Of a DNA stretch of 64,000 bases, positions 49,829 to 62,991 are shown in pieces; the first letter of the stretch is position 1, and the number at the start of each line of letters is the position of its first letter. A program made the position numbers and the translations under genes. This stretch comes from Lingula anatina (lineage: Eukaryota; Brachiopoda; Lingulata; Lingulida; Lingulidae): assembly GCF_001039355.2 (NCBI RefSeq), contig NW_019774158.1:312485-376484 (forward strand), written 5' to 3'. Under the pieces are notes generated by a model. The model saw only the letters and a program-made list of their open reading frames with translations. It was not told where the DNA came from and made no database searches.

Positions 49829-52800
49829 AATAAAGGTTAGCTTAATTAAATATGCGACCCAGGTCAAAACTATACTGTCATAAAAAGTTGATATTTTCAA
49901 GGGATTGTACACTTACCACCGTCACGCGTGCAAGATCCAAGAAGAGATACCACATTAGGGTGAACAGAAAGCTCCATCATCACTTTCAATTCATTCATCA
50001 GATCTCTGATAACAACTGCGTCCTTTTCATCTAAAATGAAAATAATTAGATCGTTGTTTGCTGTACTATTAGTACACGACAAGAAATAAATAAAAAAGAC
50101 TTATCACAAAGGCAACATTGCAGCTATTACCTCTAGTTGTTTTAATGGCAACTGTGGTCCACTTTTTTTTCCCGTACATGTTGAAGACACTGCCTTTGAA
50201 GACAAGGACAAAGGCTCCTTTGTTGATTTGTTGTAACATCTTGATACTACTTCTGGGTATTTCTACATCACGTTGAAGCATATCTATGTATGGAGATTCT
50301 TCACTAACCTGAATTTTGGTAAAATATTTGGTGTAGAAAATAACTGCTGAAAGCAAATAATTTTTCCAAAATAAGAGCTCATAAACGTTTTATATGTTCT
50401 TCTATAATATGGAATATATTACCAATTCTGAAATTCTTTTTATTTAAACTAAAATGTACGCTTGTGATGATGAAAAAAACGTCTTTTTGAGGGTTACCTA
50501 TTAAAGATTTAACTACATAACACAAGTTACTAATACACAGACATTCAAAAGAAATGGTAATTTCTCCATTAAGGTATACAACATATGGTTTTGTAGTTGT
50601 AGGGTGAATAAAATGAGTGTAGGATGGTGACAACACGGACAGCGGCTGTTTATATACACCAAAACTTAATGTAGTACTATGCATTCCAACTTCTTGTTAG
50701 TATGTTAGTCTTTGTACTCGGAAGATGTTGGTCAAAAGTCATTCGCACACGCCACGATCGCCATGTGTGTTACACAGGAAAGAAAAGGGAACGTTATCAG
50801 ACCTGATCTATTGAAATGTAGTTCTTCCAAAGATTCTTGTCAATTCATGCGCACTGCTAGTCTGCAACGATATCAGTTACTTTATTTTCCAATCTGATGT
50901 AGCTCACCTTCATATCATCCATTCTGACGGCGTTTGCTATCTGTGTGTTCGGTCCATCTATACAGCCAGGAATGGAAACATTTTGGGAATGAGAAAAACA
51001 TTGACGGCTAATACATTAACATTTGCATTAACTGTTGGAGGCTACTTTTAAAGTTATATTCACTTTCATTGGTCCCAAATATATTAACTGCCTAGGCTGA
51101 TTTGAATAAAACTTTCAAAAGTTGAATATGAATTCTCTAAAACACACCCCAAAATTATTCAACTAATTTAAATACCATAGTATTCTGCGATACTAATATT
51201 GTGTTTGGCACATGGCAGTTTTCACTCTATACTTATCATGATAGACATCTGGCATTAAATACAATAAATCACACAACCAAAGCTCCGTTAAGATGAGTTA
51301 AATCTCCACCCTGAGACGACAAGGTTCACTTACCCTTTTTCCTTCTTACAGACCTTATTTTACAGACGAGAATGGCGATGACAATTGCTATGATAACCAA
51401 GGCAATAGGTACGACTATCCAGACGATAATTCCTGTTCCATTAGTTTGATCTGTCAGGGCTGGAAAAATATAAAAATTTGCATTACGTAATTTTGAAATA
51501 ATTTTATATGAACGTCTGTGATCAGAGGTTTTCCCATTTGGGGTTGATGCTTTTTCAAAACTGGCTTGACTGAAAAGAACAGGTTCATTTTATTATCATT
51601 TAGTTGAATGGTGATTGCACACCATTGAGTATCATTGGTTACAAACATATGAAGCGGGAAATCAGTTCAGTTTTCGTAAAGACTTACCACAAACAAAAAA
51701 TCAAGTAACGACCCATTGTTTATGTCACAGGCCAGATCCCAAGTTTAATGTGATATACCTTGATCTATAACATCCACAATTTTATTACACATGCCATACA
51801 AACAAACTGACAGCTCATGTGTAAATTACTTGGCCCATAGCATGCTCATTTTGCTGTTAACAATGTAAAGACCCAATTGGGATCTGGCGTAGTCCAGTTA
51901 GTAACTGGACTAGAATGAGATCTGACCTGTGACATATATCTTGGATATAAGGATTAAAAGCAAGGGATTGCTTCCCACTTTTTTTAGGAATATCACCGCA
52001 AATGGAAAAAACTAGATCATTTTAGAACCTTTTGTGTTGATGTCCAATATATCTGTAAATGGACTGGCACTCCTACTGGCATCATCGATTTCATTCTCAG
52101 CTCGTACTCGGACATTGTAAGTGACGCCAGACCTCAATCCAGTGATCTTGTACTGTTTAATTTGTCCAAAGCCAGGATCTGGAATGTTCGAAATGCTCAG
52201 CCATTGTGCAGAAGTGGCCTCCTTGTACTGAAGAGTAAACACCTGTCTACGTCCACCGTTATTACCTGCCCTCCATGATACGGTGACAGATACAGCTGAC
52301 GACGACACAGCTCGGAAGTCTAATGGAATGTCTGGCTTTCCTTTCAAAAGAACACAAAAAGTTAAAGCTTGATTCATTTCTCACACATGCGCACGTGTGT
52401 GAACCATAATTGCGGTTAGGGCGAGCGTTCTTTGATTTTATCAATTCTATTCAAAGATTACATTTGGCATTGCATCACATTGGCTCGTTAAATGTCAAAT
52501 ACATCTCCGTGTTTTCCTTTCATACTTCAAATTCTTATGAGGGTGAAATATAAGACCAATACATTTCAGAAATCACTCAAATTTTATAAACTTGGCATAA
52601 TCAATACATATGAGAACGCTTATATTTATCCATTTATTATAATTAACATATATTGTACTTTAAATATGAGTCATGGTATTTTACAGTGCATTCAATTGCA
52701 TTTTGTGATAAATAGTATCTTTAACAAAGAACTGAATTTAGTCAATTTAAATTTCAGATAAATCCTTGACTCGCGACGAATAAATTATTAATTACATTTA

Positions 52801-55800
52801 TCTGTATGTTGTAACATGTTCTTACTACCTGAGCGTTCCAGTGTAAAATGAACAACAAGTGGCTCCTTCACCCCATTAGTAACTTCACATGTGTAGTTTC
52901 CATAGCTAGCCTCATCTATCAGTATTGGCAATGAAGATGAGAAATCTTGGTCCTGAGATGTTATATTGACCACTTGTTCCCCTTTCTTCCAAGTGAATGA
53001 CGTTGGCTTTGGGTAAGCGATGACATGGACACTTAAGGCCTTTGTTTCCCCTATATCCCCACTTACTCTGCCTTGATATCTGGTATTAGGATCTCTTTTG
53101 GGAGAATCTTAAAATGATCACATTGAATATCGAAGAACATGTATGATTGTATAAGAAGCTTGAACTATCGAAAGATACAGCCTCAATTTCAAGGGCTGAC
53201 TATGGTCAGCTTATTAATTTTAAATTTTCTATTTATATCTGCTTGGTGCGCTGATGTCTGTATCAATAATAAAAAAAACAACACAATTATCATCAAAAGT
53301 TTGCTTGAAACCTACCCCAAAACAAAAGTTTAACGCTTGTTTTTTTAACTACGACAAATGCACATGTAGTTTCACGGAACCATGGATTCTGTATAAGAAA
53401 ATGTGATACTAGTATAGAATCCATCAATGACATACAAACTAGTACATATTACTCAAACTTACATCTTACTATTACATCCCCTGAAGCGGCTTTCGTGAAC
53501 ACTCCGTTGGTTGCAATACACGTGTAAACCCCAGCATCTGTGTACTGTATACGAGTTATCACCAATCTGTCGCTGGTATTGTCAAGTTCTGTAACTGAAC
53601 CTCCTCCTGTTGGCTGAAACATCCACTTCTGATATCGTATGTTGTTTCCGCCAGGTTCTCCTTGTGCTGTACATGTCATAGACAGGTTGTCACCTTCAGT
53701 CTGCTCTGGGACAACAGGGAAAGTCACTGTGAGATCTACAATAGAAAACAATCGATACTTGGATGAAGAAACTTGGCTTTATTTTGACAAAGTGATTTCA
53801 AAAGCGTAGAAGTATGCATGACATAATGTGATGCAGATTAATATAATGTTGTTGCAGCGCTTGAAATTAAATATGTTTATTAAGTATATTTCTTATGATT
53901 CACCATTTTATTCTCGCGTAGCAATAAAAACACATGCAGACACAAAGTTGGTGGTGCTCACAAATTTTATATGGAAGTTTCAAATGAAGAGTTCAAATAT
54001 TAAAATGTATTTTGACGCATTTCTATGACAATATGTATAGACAGCATATCAAGCAATAAAATTTGCATATGGATACCTAATAATATGCACATTAATGAAA
54101 CTAACTAATTTCCAATTCTGGCGAATATTTGCTCTACCATATAGGCCTATATCAGTCGTAATTAAAATATATGCCTGGTACAACTGGTTTTCAAATATGT
54201 TCTTACATTGGACAATGAGAGTGATGTTCTTTGTAGAGATAAGATCACTGTGTCTGGCTGAGTTGGCTGTTACTGTGCAGGTATACTGTCCTGAATCATC
54301 CTTGGTCAGTTGTTGTATAGTATGGTTGGCTTGTCCTGTTGTCCAGCTACCTTTCTGCCATCTATAGGAAGTGACAGTTGGGTTGCCGTATGCTGTGCAT
54401 ATTAACGTAACAGACTCGTTGACCTCCCTGGTACTGCTGGGGGAGACGCTGACCTGAACTATAGGGTGGTCTATGGAAATGTAGAATATGAAAAGTACTA
54501 ATCTTCTAATTAAACGTAAAAGTAGAACGTAGAATATTATAATTGAATGTTAGAATTAAAAATGGTTGATTATGAAAGAAAAAAATGAAATAATATTATA
54601 TCAAGTCCAATTAACAATGTAGCATCTATATATCTTAATGGTATCCCACATTAACAAAGGCGTTTTAAAGGTGAATGGAAAAACATATCCTAATAATCCA
54701 CGTGTGTTTGAAATATTTTGGCCTCAACATTTATGGGTCGTGGTGACTATTAACTTACACTGAACATCAAGCCGTAGCGCCTTCTGAACAGTAACTCCTT
54801 TTATTGTAGTGTAGTCATTTGAAGCCAGGCACTTGTATTCCACTTGGTTTTCACTGATATCTACAGCTTGGAAAGTGTACGTAGCTGACCCTGGCACAGA
54901 CACAGAGTTACGTTGCCATGACAACGTTGGTGTTGGATATCCACCAGTAGCTGAACATGTCAGCTGGGCATTGGTGGTCGGGTTCTGTCCTGTCGCCAAC
55001 CACGGTAATGGAGGACTTAGTGTGATATTCACACTGCTTGGGGGATCTGAAAGTATAGACGGTGTCAGAAATAAAATCTATCAACATAATTCATGGACTT
55101 TTAAAAATGTTTGTAGTAAACATTGATAATAATAATATTTATTCCTTGTATAACGCATTCCGTTTTCTTACATGTACTTTGCAAATATAATACAAAAATT
55201 CTTAAGAAGTACAGCAGATTAACTTTAAAACGTATATAAACATTAATCATAAACATTTTTATATAATACTACTGTCAAAATATATCCATGTAAAACTACG
55301 TATATGTTTTTCAATCAATTGGGCACCAGAAATAGATTGAATGTGGCAAGCATATTTCGTCTCAACATCAAATTAGTGCATGTATATATGATCCTATTTT
55401 TATTGTCATTTATGTTGATTATTAATTTATCTAAAACCCATCTCTTTGTAGTCGTTTCAAGGTATCACATTCGCTATCATTTTTTATTTCATTCGGTTTA
55501 AAATAACACAGAGAGAACAACGACGAAACCTTTTCAGGAAGGTGAAACGTGTACAGTCAATCTGAATCGATCAGAGTTATGCCAGGCTTTTTCATCTTTT
55601 TTCATCTTTGTCTATAACAACCAGACATGAATGACAATTAAAATAAAAGAAAGAAAAATGAAGGCAAAAACATACATACGTATAACAAGAAAAGTGACTT
55701 GTCTCTGCTTGGATTCAGGTGCTCCATGTGCATGTGTAGCATTACAGCCACACGTGGTCTGATGGTGACTGGTTTGTACTGTAAACTGAAGTCTGATCTC

Positions 55801-56485
55801 TGACGTGTTTGAGGTGAAATGTGCACTGGTTGAACCACTTGGACACCCTGATGTCCAGCTTAAGGATGCTAAAGGATTCCCGCCAGGTGCTCTACAGGCC
55901 AAGGTCACAGATGTCTCCCCAGTGACAAGTTTGTCTGATGTGGCGTTGTACCCTGTCAGTGTGGGTATATTCTGCCAGTTGTCTGGGGCATCTGGAAAGA
56001 GACATACTACAAGTACAATACACATTTCTACCTTCTTTTAGGACAGTTCGAATTCATCACGGACGGAGTTTTTAAAAGAAATGGAGGTCAAATTGTGCCC
56101 TTTAATTCATGGTCAGCATGGGGTTCAAATATAAGTATTTTAACTAATTATTAAAATATAAAATAATTTATGGTACGTTGTATTATATACCGCACCAATC
56201 TGACCTAAACCTGGAATACTACATTACTAACAAATAAGATATATGGTTTTTACATTAACTTTTATTTAGATGCGCCTCAGTCGCAGATAAAATAAATAAC
56301 TCTGGATAATTATTCAATTCCCGTCTAAAATTAATCCGCTGTTGTGATGCATTGACAAAAACCATCACTGTCCGTTGCCTATGATTTGTTACAGTGTCAC
56401 TTACATAAAACATTAAAAAAGAATGTCCTGGACTGCCCTGATATGGAGTTGCTGACATTACATGTGTATGGTCCTGCTTGGCTTG
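49748..56485. repeat. Second copy of the receptor middle segment
   Basis: Aligns with 43009-49714 in exons and introns; all exon lengths are equal. Divergence is uneven: 46.0-48.9 kb and its partner are almost identical, while the kinase-side introns differ more. Best read as alternative haplotypes. Confidence 0.85.
49750..49824. repeat. (TA)n microsatellite, copy B
   Basis: About 37 TA units; longer than the copy A tract. Confidence 0.9.
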
Positions 56486-59400
56486 GTTGTATATTGCTGA
56501 TTGTCAACTCACTACCAGTCTGCTGTAATGGTGCATTGTCCAGGAACCATGTATAAGTTCTCGGTGCAAAGCCTAATGTTGTTGTGCATTTCAAATATCC
56601 AGTGTCTCCCTTGGTGACATCATGTCCTGTGGCACGTGAACGGGTTATAGAGACACCCTCAATCGGAGCTGATAAAAAACGTTGTTGAACATTAAATGGG
56701 ATCGAAACAAGAATTCCACTGAAGCAGATGAGAACATTTTTGACAATATTTTACTTTTTATTACATACTAATTTAGTCGATTATAAGATGGGTTATTTCA
56801 AATTCTCTAGAATCACAAACGATATTACAAAACATAAAAATAACAGTGCGGCATCAGTTGGCTATTTTTGTACAGTGATACTTACTTTGCACATTAAATG
56901 TGAATGTCCCGGACTGTTGCCATGATATGGAGTTGTTGACATTACAGCTGTATGGTCCTGCTTGGTTTGGTTGTATATTGTTGATTGTCAACTCCCTGTG
57001 AGTCTGCTGTAATAGTGTGTTGTTCAAGAGCCATGTGTATGTTATGGGTGTCGACCCTGAAGCTGTTATACAAATCAGATATGCAGTGTCTCCCATGGTC
57101 ACATCATGTCCTGTGGCACGTGAACGGGTTACAGATACACCCCTAACTGGAACTGAGATACAACGTTGTTGAACATATAATGGGATGTAAATAAGAATTC
57201 CACTGAAGGAGATGAGAAAATTTTTGACAAAATTTCACTTTTTATTACATGCTAATTTTTTTATTATAAAATGTATTATTTCGTTCTCACTAGAAAAATA
57301 ACAAATAATATCACAAGACATGCTGCTCTACTCCGAACTTACTTCACAACAAAATAAAAACAACAGTTCACCATCACTTGACTATTGTTATCCAGACCCA
57401 CTTACGTAGAACATTAAATGTGAATGTCCCGGACTGTTGCCATGATATGGAGTTGCTGACATTACAGCTGTATGGTCCTGCTTGGTTTTGTTGTATATCT
57501 GCTGATTGTCAACTCCCTGCCAGTCTGCTGTAATGGTGTATTGTTCATGAACCATGTGTATGTTATGGGTGTCGACCCTGAAGCTGTTATACAAATCAGA
57601 TATGCAGTGTCTCCCATGGTCACATCATGTCCTGTGGCACGTGAACGGGTCACAGATACACCCCTAACTGGAACTGAGAAACAACTTTGTTGAACATTTA
57701 ATGGGATGGAAAAAAGAATTCCACTGAAGGAGATGAGAAAATTTTGACAAAATTTCACTTTTTATTACATGCTAATTTTTTTTTAAATTATAAAATGTAT
57801 TATTTCGTTCTAACTAGAATAATAACAAATAATATCACAAGACATGCTGCTCTACTCCGAACTTACTTCACAACAGAATAAAAACAACAGTTCACCATCA
57901 CTTAACTATTGTTATCCATACCCACTTACGTAGCACATTAAATGTGAATGTCGCGGACTGTTGCCATGATATGGAGTTGCTGACATTACAGCTGTATGGT
58001 CCTTCTTGGTTTGGTTGTATATTGGTGATTGTCAACTCCCTGCCAGTCTGCTGTAATGGTGTATTGTTCAGGAGCCATGTGTATGCTATAGGTGTCGTCC
58101 CTGAAGCTGTTATACAAATCAGATATGCAGTGTCTCCCATGGTCACATCATGTCCTGTGGCACGTGAACGAGCCACAGAAACACCCTTAACTGGAACTGA
58201 GAAACAACGTTGTTGAACATTAAATGGGATGGTAACAAGAATTCCACTGAAGGAGATGAGAAAATGGTTCACAATATTCCACCCTTCATTGCATTCTAAT
58301 TTTGTTGAGTATAAAATGTTTTATTTTATTTTCACTAGAATAATAATAAAGGATATTACAAGACACGCTCCTCTACTTAGAAATTACTTCACAGCAACAT
58401 ATAAACAACAGTTCGCCATCAGTTGGCTATTTTTGTCCAGAGCCACTTACGTAGCACATTAAATGTGAATGTTGCGGACTGTTGCCATGATATGGAGTTG
58501 CTGACATTACAGCTGTATGGTCCTGCTTGGTTTGGTTGTATATTGCTGATCGTCAACTCCCTGCCAGTCTGCTGTAATGGTGTATTGTTCAGGAGCCATA
58601 TGTATGTTATAGGTGTTGTCCCTGAAGTTGTTATACAACTCAGATATGCAGTGTCTCCCATGGTCACATCATGTCCTGTGGCACGTGAACGGGCCACAGA
58701 GACTCCCTTAACTGGAACTGAGAAATAACGTTGTTGAACATTAGATGTGATAGTAACAAGAATTCCACTAAAGCAGATGAAATAATTTTTGACAAAATTT
58801 CACTTTTAACTACATACTTATATGTTGATTATAAGATGGGTTATTTCAAATTCACTAGAATCACAAACGACATTAAAATGTAAAAACAACAGATCAACAT
58901 CAGTTGGCTATTTTTGTAGACCCACTTACGTAGCACATTAAATGTGAATGTCCCGGACTGTTGCCACGATATGGAGTTGCTGACATTACATCTGTATGGT
59001 CCTGTTTGGTTTGGTTGTATATTGCTGATTGTCAACTCCCTGCCAGTCTGCTGTAATGGTGTATTATTCAGGAGCCATGTATATGTTATGGGTGTCGTCC
59101 CTGAAGCTGTTATACAACTCAGATATGCGGTGTCTCCCATGGTCACATCATGTCCTGTAGCACGTGAACGGGCCACAGAGACACCCTTAACTGGAACTGA
59201 GAAACAACGTTGTTGATCATTAAATGGGATGGTAACAAGAATTCCACTGAAGCAGATAAGAAAATGGTTCACAATATTCCACCCTTTATTGCATATTAAT
59301 TTTGTTGAGTATAAAATGTTTTATTTCATTCTCACGAGAATAATAATGATAAAGGATATTACAAGACATGCTCCTCTACTTAGAAGTTACTTCACAGCAA

Positions 59401-62400
59401 CATAAAAACAACAGTTCAACATCAGTTGGCTATTTTTGTACAGAGATACTTACGTAGCACATTAAATGTGAATGTCCCGGACTGTTGCCATGATATGGAG
59501 TTGCTGACATTACACCTGTATGGCCCTGCTTGGTTTGGTTGTATATTGCTGATTGTCAACTCCCTGCCACTCTGCTGTAATGGTGTATTGTTTAGGAGCC
59601 ATGTATATGTTATGGGCGTCGTCCCTGAAGCTGTTATACAACACAGATATGCGGTGTCTCCCATGGTCACATCATGTCCTGTAGCACGTGAACGGGTTAC
59701 GGAGACACCTCCAACTGGAACTGGACGAAAAGGTCTCTTTATAATGTACAGTGAATATATGTACATCTATGGTTATACATGTGTATACTAGCAAACATTT
59801 CTTTTTGTTTACAAAATATGTTAGTTAGCTACAGAGCTACTATTATCTGCTGATCACACAAGGTAGATTTTGTCGCCCTGTTTTTCACAACAGAACAAAG
59901 TTTGAAATGCTAAAAACAAAAACTCATCATTATAATAATTGCTACAGGAACTCAATTTATCAGAGTCGACAAAACGATGATGTTATTAAGTCGCTTTACT
60001 TACCCAAGACCGAAAGAATTGTACTTTTGGTGAAGTAGCGAGTGTTTGCCTCATCGCAGAGTGCAGGGTCTGTAAATGTTATCATCACCCCACATGTGTA
60101 GGCCCCAGAATCTGCTGCAGTGACGCCAGCGATGACAAGTGAGGCTGGAGGCTGGAATGACAACCTTTCGTTCCACGCTGGCTGTAGAACAGTTGTAATT
60201 TTGCCACTGGAAAATTCTGCTTCATATTCATGTTCATTCCACTGCCATTTCACTTGGTATCTACTCATATCTTCTGACATTGGAGTAAAAGTGCACTGCA
60301 GCATGACATCCTGTCCACTGTGTACAGAATAAGATGACGGTAGGGTGACACTGATGACCTCATCACACGGCACCGCACCTGTAATGGGAAGAAGGCATTG
60401 TTCCAGCTGTAAATGGTTCATGGTACCTGCCAGCTCCGACTTATTATCCAAATATCAGGAGTTCACTTGTCACAAGAATTCCACTAAAGCAGGTGAAAAA
60501 TGATTTACAGTATTTCACCTATTTTTATACATAGTAATTTTGGTAATTATAATATGTTTGGTTTCTTTTTCACCAGAATAACAAATGATATTACAAGACA
60601 TGCTGCTCTACTAAGTTCTCACTTTACAGCAACATAAAAACAACAGTTCAACATCAGTTGGCTATTTTTTTTACAGAACCACTTACGTAGCACATTAAAT
60701 GTGAATGTCCCGGACTGTTGCCATGATATGGAGTTGCTGACATTACACCTGTATGGTCCTGCTTGGTTTGGTTGTATATTGCTGATTGTCAACTCCCTGT
60801 CAGTCTGCTGTAATGCTGCATTGTTCAGGAGCCATGTATATGTTATGGGTGTCGTCCCTGAAGCTGTTATACAACTCAGATATGCGGTGTCTCCCATGGT
60901 CACATCATGTCCTGTGGCACGTGAACGGGTTACAGAGACACCACCAACTGGAACTGAGAAACAACTATGTTGAACATTAAATAGGATTGTAACAAGAATT
61001 CCACTGCAGCGGATGAGAAAATGATTTACAATATTCCACTCTTTTTTGCATACTAATTTTGTTGAGTATAAAATGTTTTATTTCATTCTCACTAGAATAT
61101 TAATAATAAAGGATATTACAAGACATGCTGTTCTACTTAAAAATTACTTTACAGCAACACAAAAGAACAGTTCATCATCAGTTGACTATTTTTGCAGACA
61201 GCCACTTACGTAGCACATTAAATGTGAATGTCCCGGACTGTTGCCATGATATGGAGTTGCTGACATTACACCTGTATGGTCCTGCTTGGTTTGGTTGTAT
61301 ATTGCTGATCGTCAACTCCCTGCCACTCTGCTGCAATGGTGTATTGTTCAGGAGCCATGTATATGTTATGGGTGCCGTCCCTGAAGCTGTTATACAACTC
61401 AGATATGCGGTGTCTCCCTTGGTCACATCATGTCCTATGGCACGTGAACGGGTTACAGAGACACCCCTTACTGGAACTGAGAACCAACGTTGCTGAACAT
61501 TAAATGGGATTGTAACAAGAATTCCACTGAAGCAGATAAGAAAATGATTTACAATATTTTACTTTTTATTATTAATTTTGTTGATTATATAATGGGTTAT
61601 TTCAAATTTACTAGAATCACAAACGGTATTGCAAGACATGCTGCTCTACTTAGTTCTTGCTTAAAAAACAATAGTTCGCCATCAGTTGGCTATTTTTGTA
61701 CAGAGATACTTACGTAGCACATTAAATGTGAATGTCCCGGACTGTTGCCATGATATGGTGTTGCTGGCATTACATCTGTATGGTCCTGCTTGGTTTGGTT
61801 GTATATTGCTGATTGTCAACTCCCTGCCACTCTGCTGTAATGGTGTATTGTTCAGGAGCCATGTATATGTTATAGGTGTCGTCCCTGAAGCTGTTATACA
61901 ACTCAGATATGCGGTGTCTCCCATGGTCACATCATGTCCTGTCGCACGTGAACGGGTTACAGAAACACCTGCAACTGGAACTGGCAGAAAAGGGGACTTG
62001 TATAGTGAATACATGTACTTGTATAGCTGTACATGTTTGCACTAATAGATATTTATACGTGTTCACAAATTATGTTTGTAAGCTACACAGCTACTATTAT
62101 CTGCTGATCAGACAAAGTAGTTTTTGTTGCTTTGTCTATCACAACATTATAAAGTTTGAAATGCTAAAAGTAAACCCATCATTATAATAATTAGTACAGG
62201 AAGTCAATTTAACAGAGTCGGCAAGACGATGATGTAATTAAGTCGCTTTACTTACCCAAGACCGACAGAATTGTACTTTTGGTGAAGTATCGAGTGTTTG
62301 CCTTATCGCAGAGTGCAGGGTCTGTAAATGTTATCATCACTCCACATGTGTAGGCCCCAGAATCTGCTGCAGTGACGCCAGCGATGACAAGTGAGGCTGG

Positions 62401-62985
62401 AGACTGGAATGACAACCTTCCGTTCCACGCTGGCTGTAGAACTGATGTAATTCTGCCACTGGTGAATTCTACTTCATATTCCTGTGCATTCCGCTGCCAC
62501 CTCACTTGGTATCTACTTACATCTCCCGACATTGGAGTAAAAGTGCACTGCAGTGTCACATCCTGTCCACTGTGTACAGAATAAGATGACGGTAGGGTGA
62601 CACTGATGACGTCATCACACGGCACCGCACCTGCAATGGGAAGAATGCATGGTTCCACCTGTACACGGTTCCGGATACCTGTCAGCTTTGAATTTTTATC
62701 CAAATATCGGGAGTTCACTTATGAGTTAATATGTGCTCTACAAGACCTCATTAAAATACATTATGGATATTTCTCCTTTGATGGCTCATTGTTTTTGCAA
62801 AATTTTTTTTTTTTGCTCTGTCGAATTGAAACTGTTCAAGGACAGTTTTGGGTAAAACCATGCATTTTAATTGCTAGTTTATATCTATTGCGACTTTGCC
62901 AGTTTTATTTACCTGTTATGCTGGCAATACTCAGCACCCATAAGACCCCTAGTTCGTTTACCAGACATCGGTAAATCTTCGCCAT
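49917..62985 (-). CDS. Ig/FN3 receptor tyrosine (pseudo)kinase, 5' part (copy B)
   Basis: Minus-strand exons 5' to 3': signal peptide 62913-62985; V-type Ig 62256-62630; C2 Ig 61714-61980, 61210-61476, 60687-60953; V-type Ig 60004-60378; C2 Ig 59454-59720, 58930-59196, 58451-58717, 57930-58196, 57406-57673 (frameshifted), 56886-57152, 56405-56668; Ig 55680-55991, 54759-55046, 54207-54470, 53463-53735, 52829-53107; FN3 52029-52340; TM 51334-51459; juxtamembrane 50908-50957; kinase 50131-50308 and 49917-50030. The start ATG begins MAKIYRCLVNELGVLWVLSI, a clear signal peptide, and has an acceptor 6 bp upstream, so a 5'UTR exon lies further up (possibly ending at 63820). Every Ig exon is phase 1-1. 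With the kinase exons at 39329-41218 this makes one receptor with 17 Ig domains. Confidence 0.85.
56405..59720 (-). repeat. Array of seven C2-type Ig exons
   Basis: Seven consecutive exons of 264-268 nt with intervals of about 480-525 bp. Each reads P(V)xGVSVTRSRATGHDV, then TMGDTAYLxC, TYTWLLNNTPLQQ, ELTISNIQPNQAGPY, CNVSNSISWQQSGTF and FNVL. The introns are also similar, so the exon plus its intron was amplified. The most downstream exon (56405-56668) is the most diverged. Conserved Cys pairs and the buried Trp show intact Ig folds, apart from the frameshifted copy at 57406-57673. Confidence 0.88.
57406..57673 (-). pseudogene. Frameshifted Ig exon in the receptor array
   Basis: This exon is 268 nt where its neighbours are 267. 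An extra C near 57499 changes ...ELTISNIQPNQAGPY into ...ELTISRYTTKPSRT and leads to a stop. The splice sites are intact. Because all array exons are phase 1-1, skipping it would keep the frame. Confidence 0.8.
59454..62630 (-). repeat. Duplicated [V-type Ig + C2 Ig] module
   Basis: The V-type exons at 60004-60378 and 62256-62630 are both 375 nt and very similar (PCDEVISVTLPSSYSVHSGQ; VTAADSGAYTCGVMITFTD). Each is followed downstream by C2 exons (59454 and on; 61714, 61210, 60687). The C2 exons next to the V exons (59454-59720 and 61714-61980) share an unusual acceptor-side intron unlike the others, so the whole block was duplicated after the C2 array had begun. Confidence 0.8.
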
Positions 62986-62991
62986 TCGTTT
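62913..62991 (-). other. Signal-peptide exon of the receptor
   Basis: Exon bounded by TTTCAG upstream and CAG/GTAAAT downstream. It encodes 24 residues plus one base: a short basic start and a hydrophobic core LGVLWVLSIASIT. Phase 1 at its end matches the V-type Ig exon at 62630. Confidence 0.85.

Noticed and set aside
58944-61496. Repeated plus-strand open frames of about 90 codons opposite the Ig exons
   Set aside because: They mirror the conserved minus-strand Ig exons, lack splice logic of their own, and repeat only because the Ig exons repeat.
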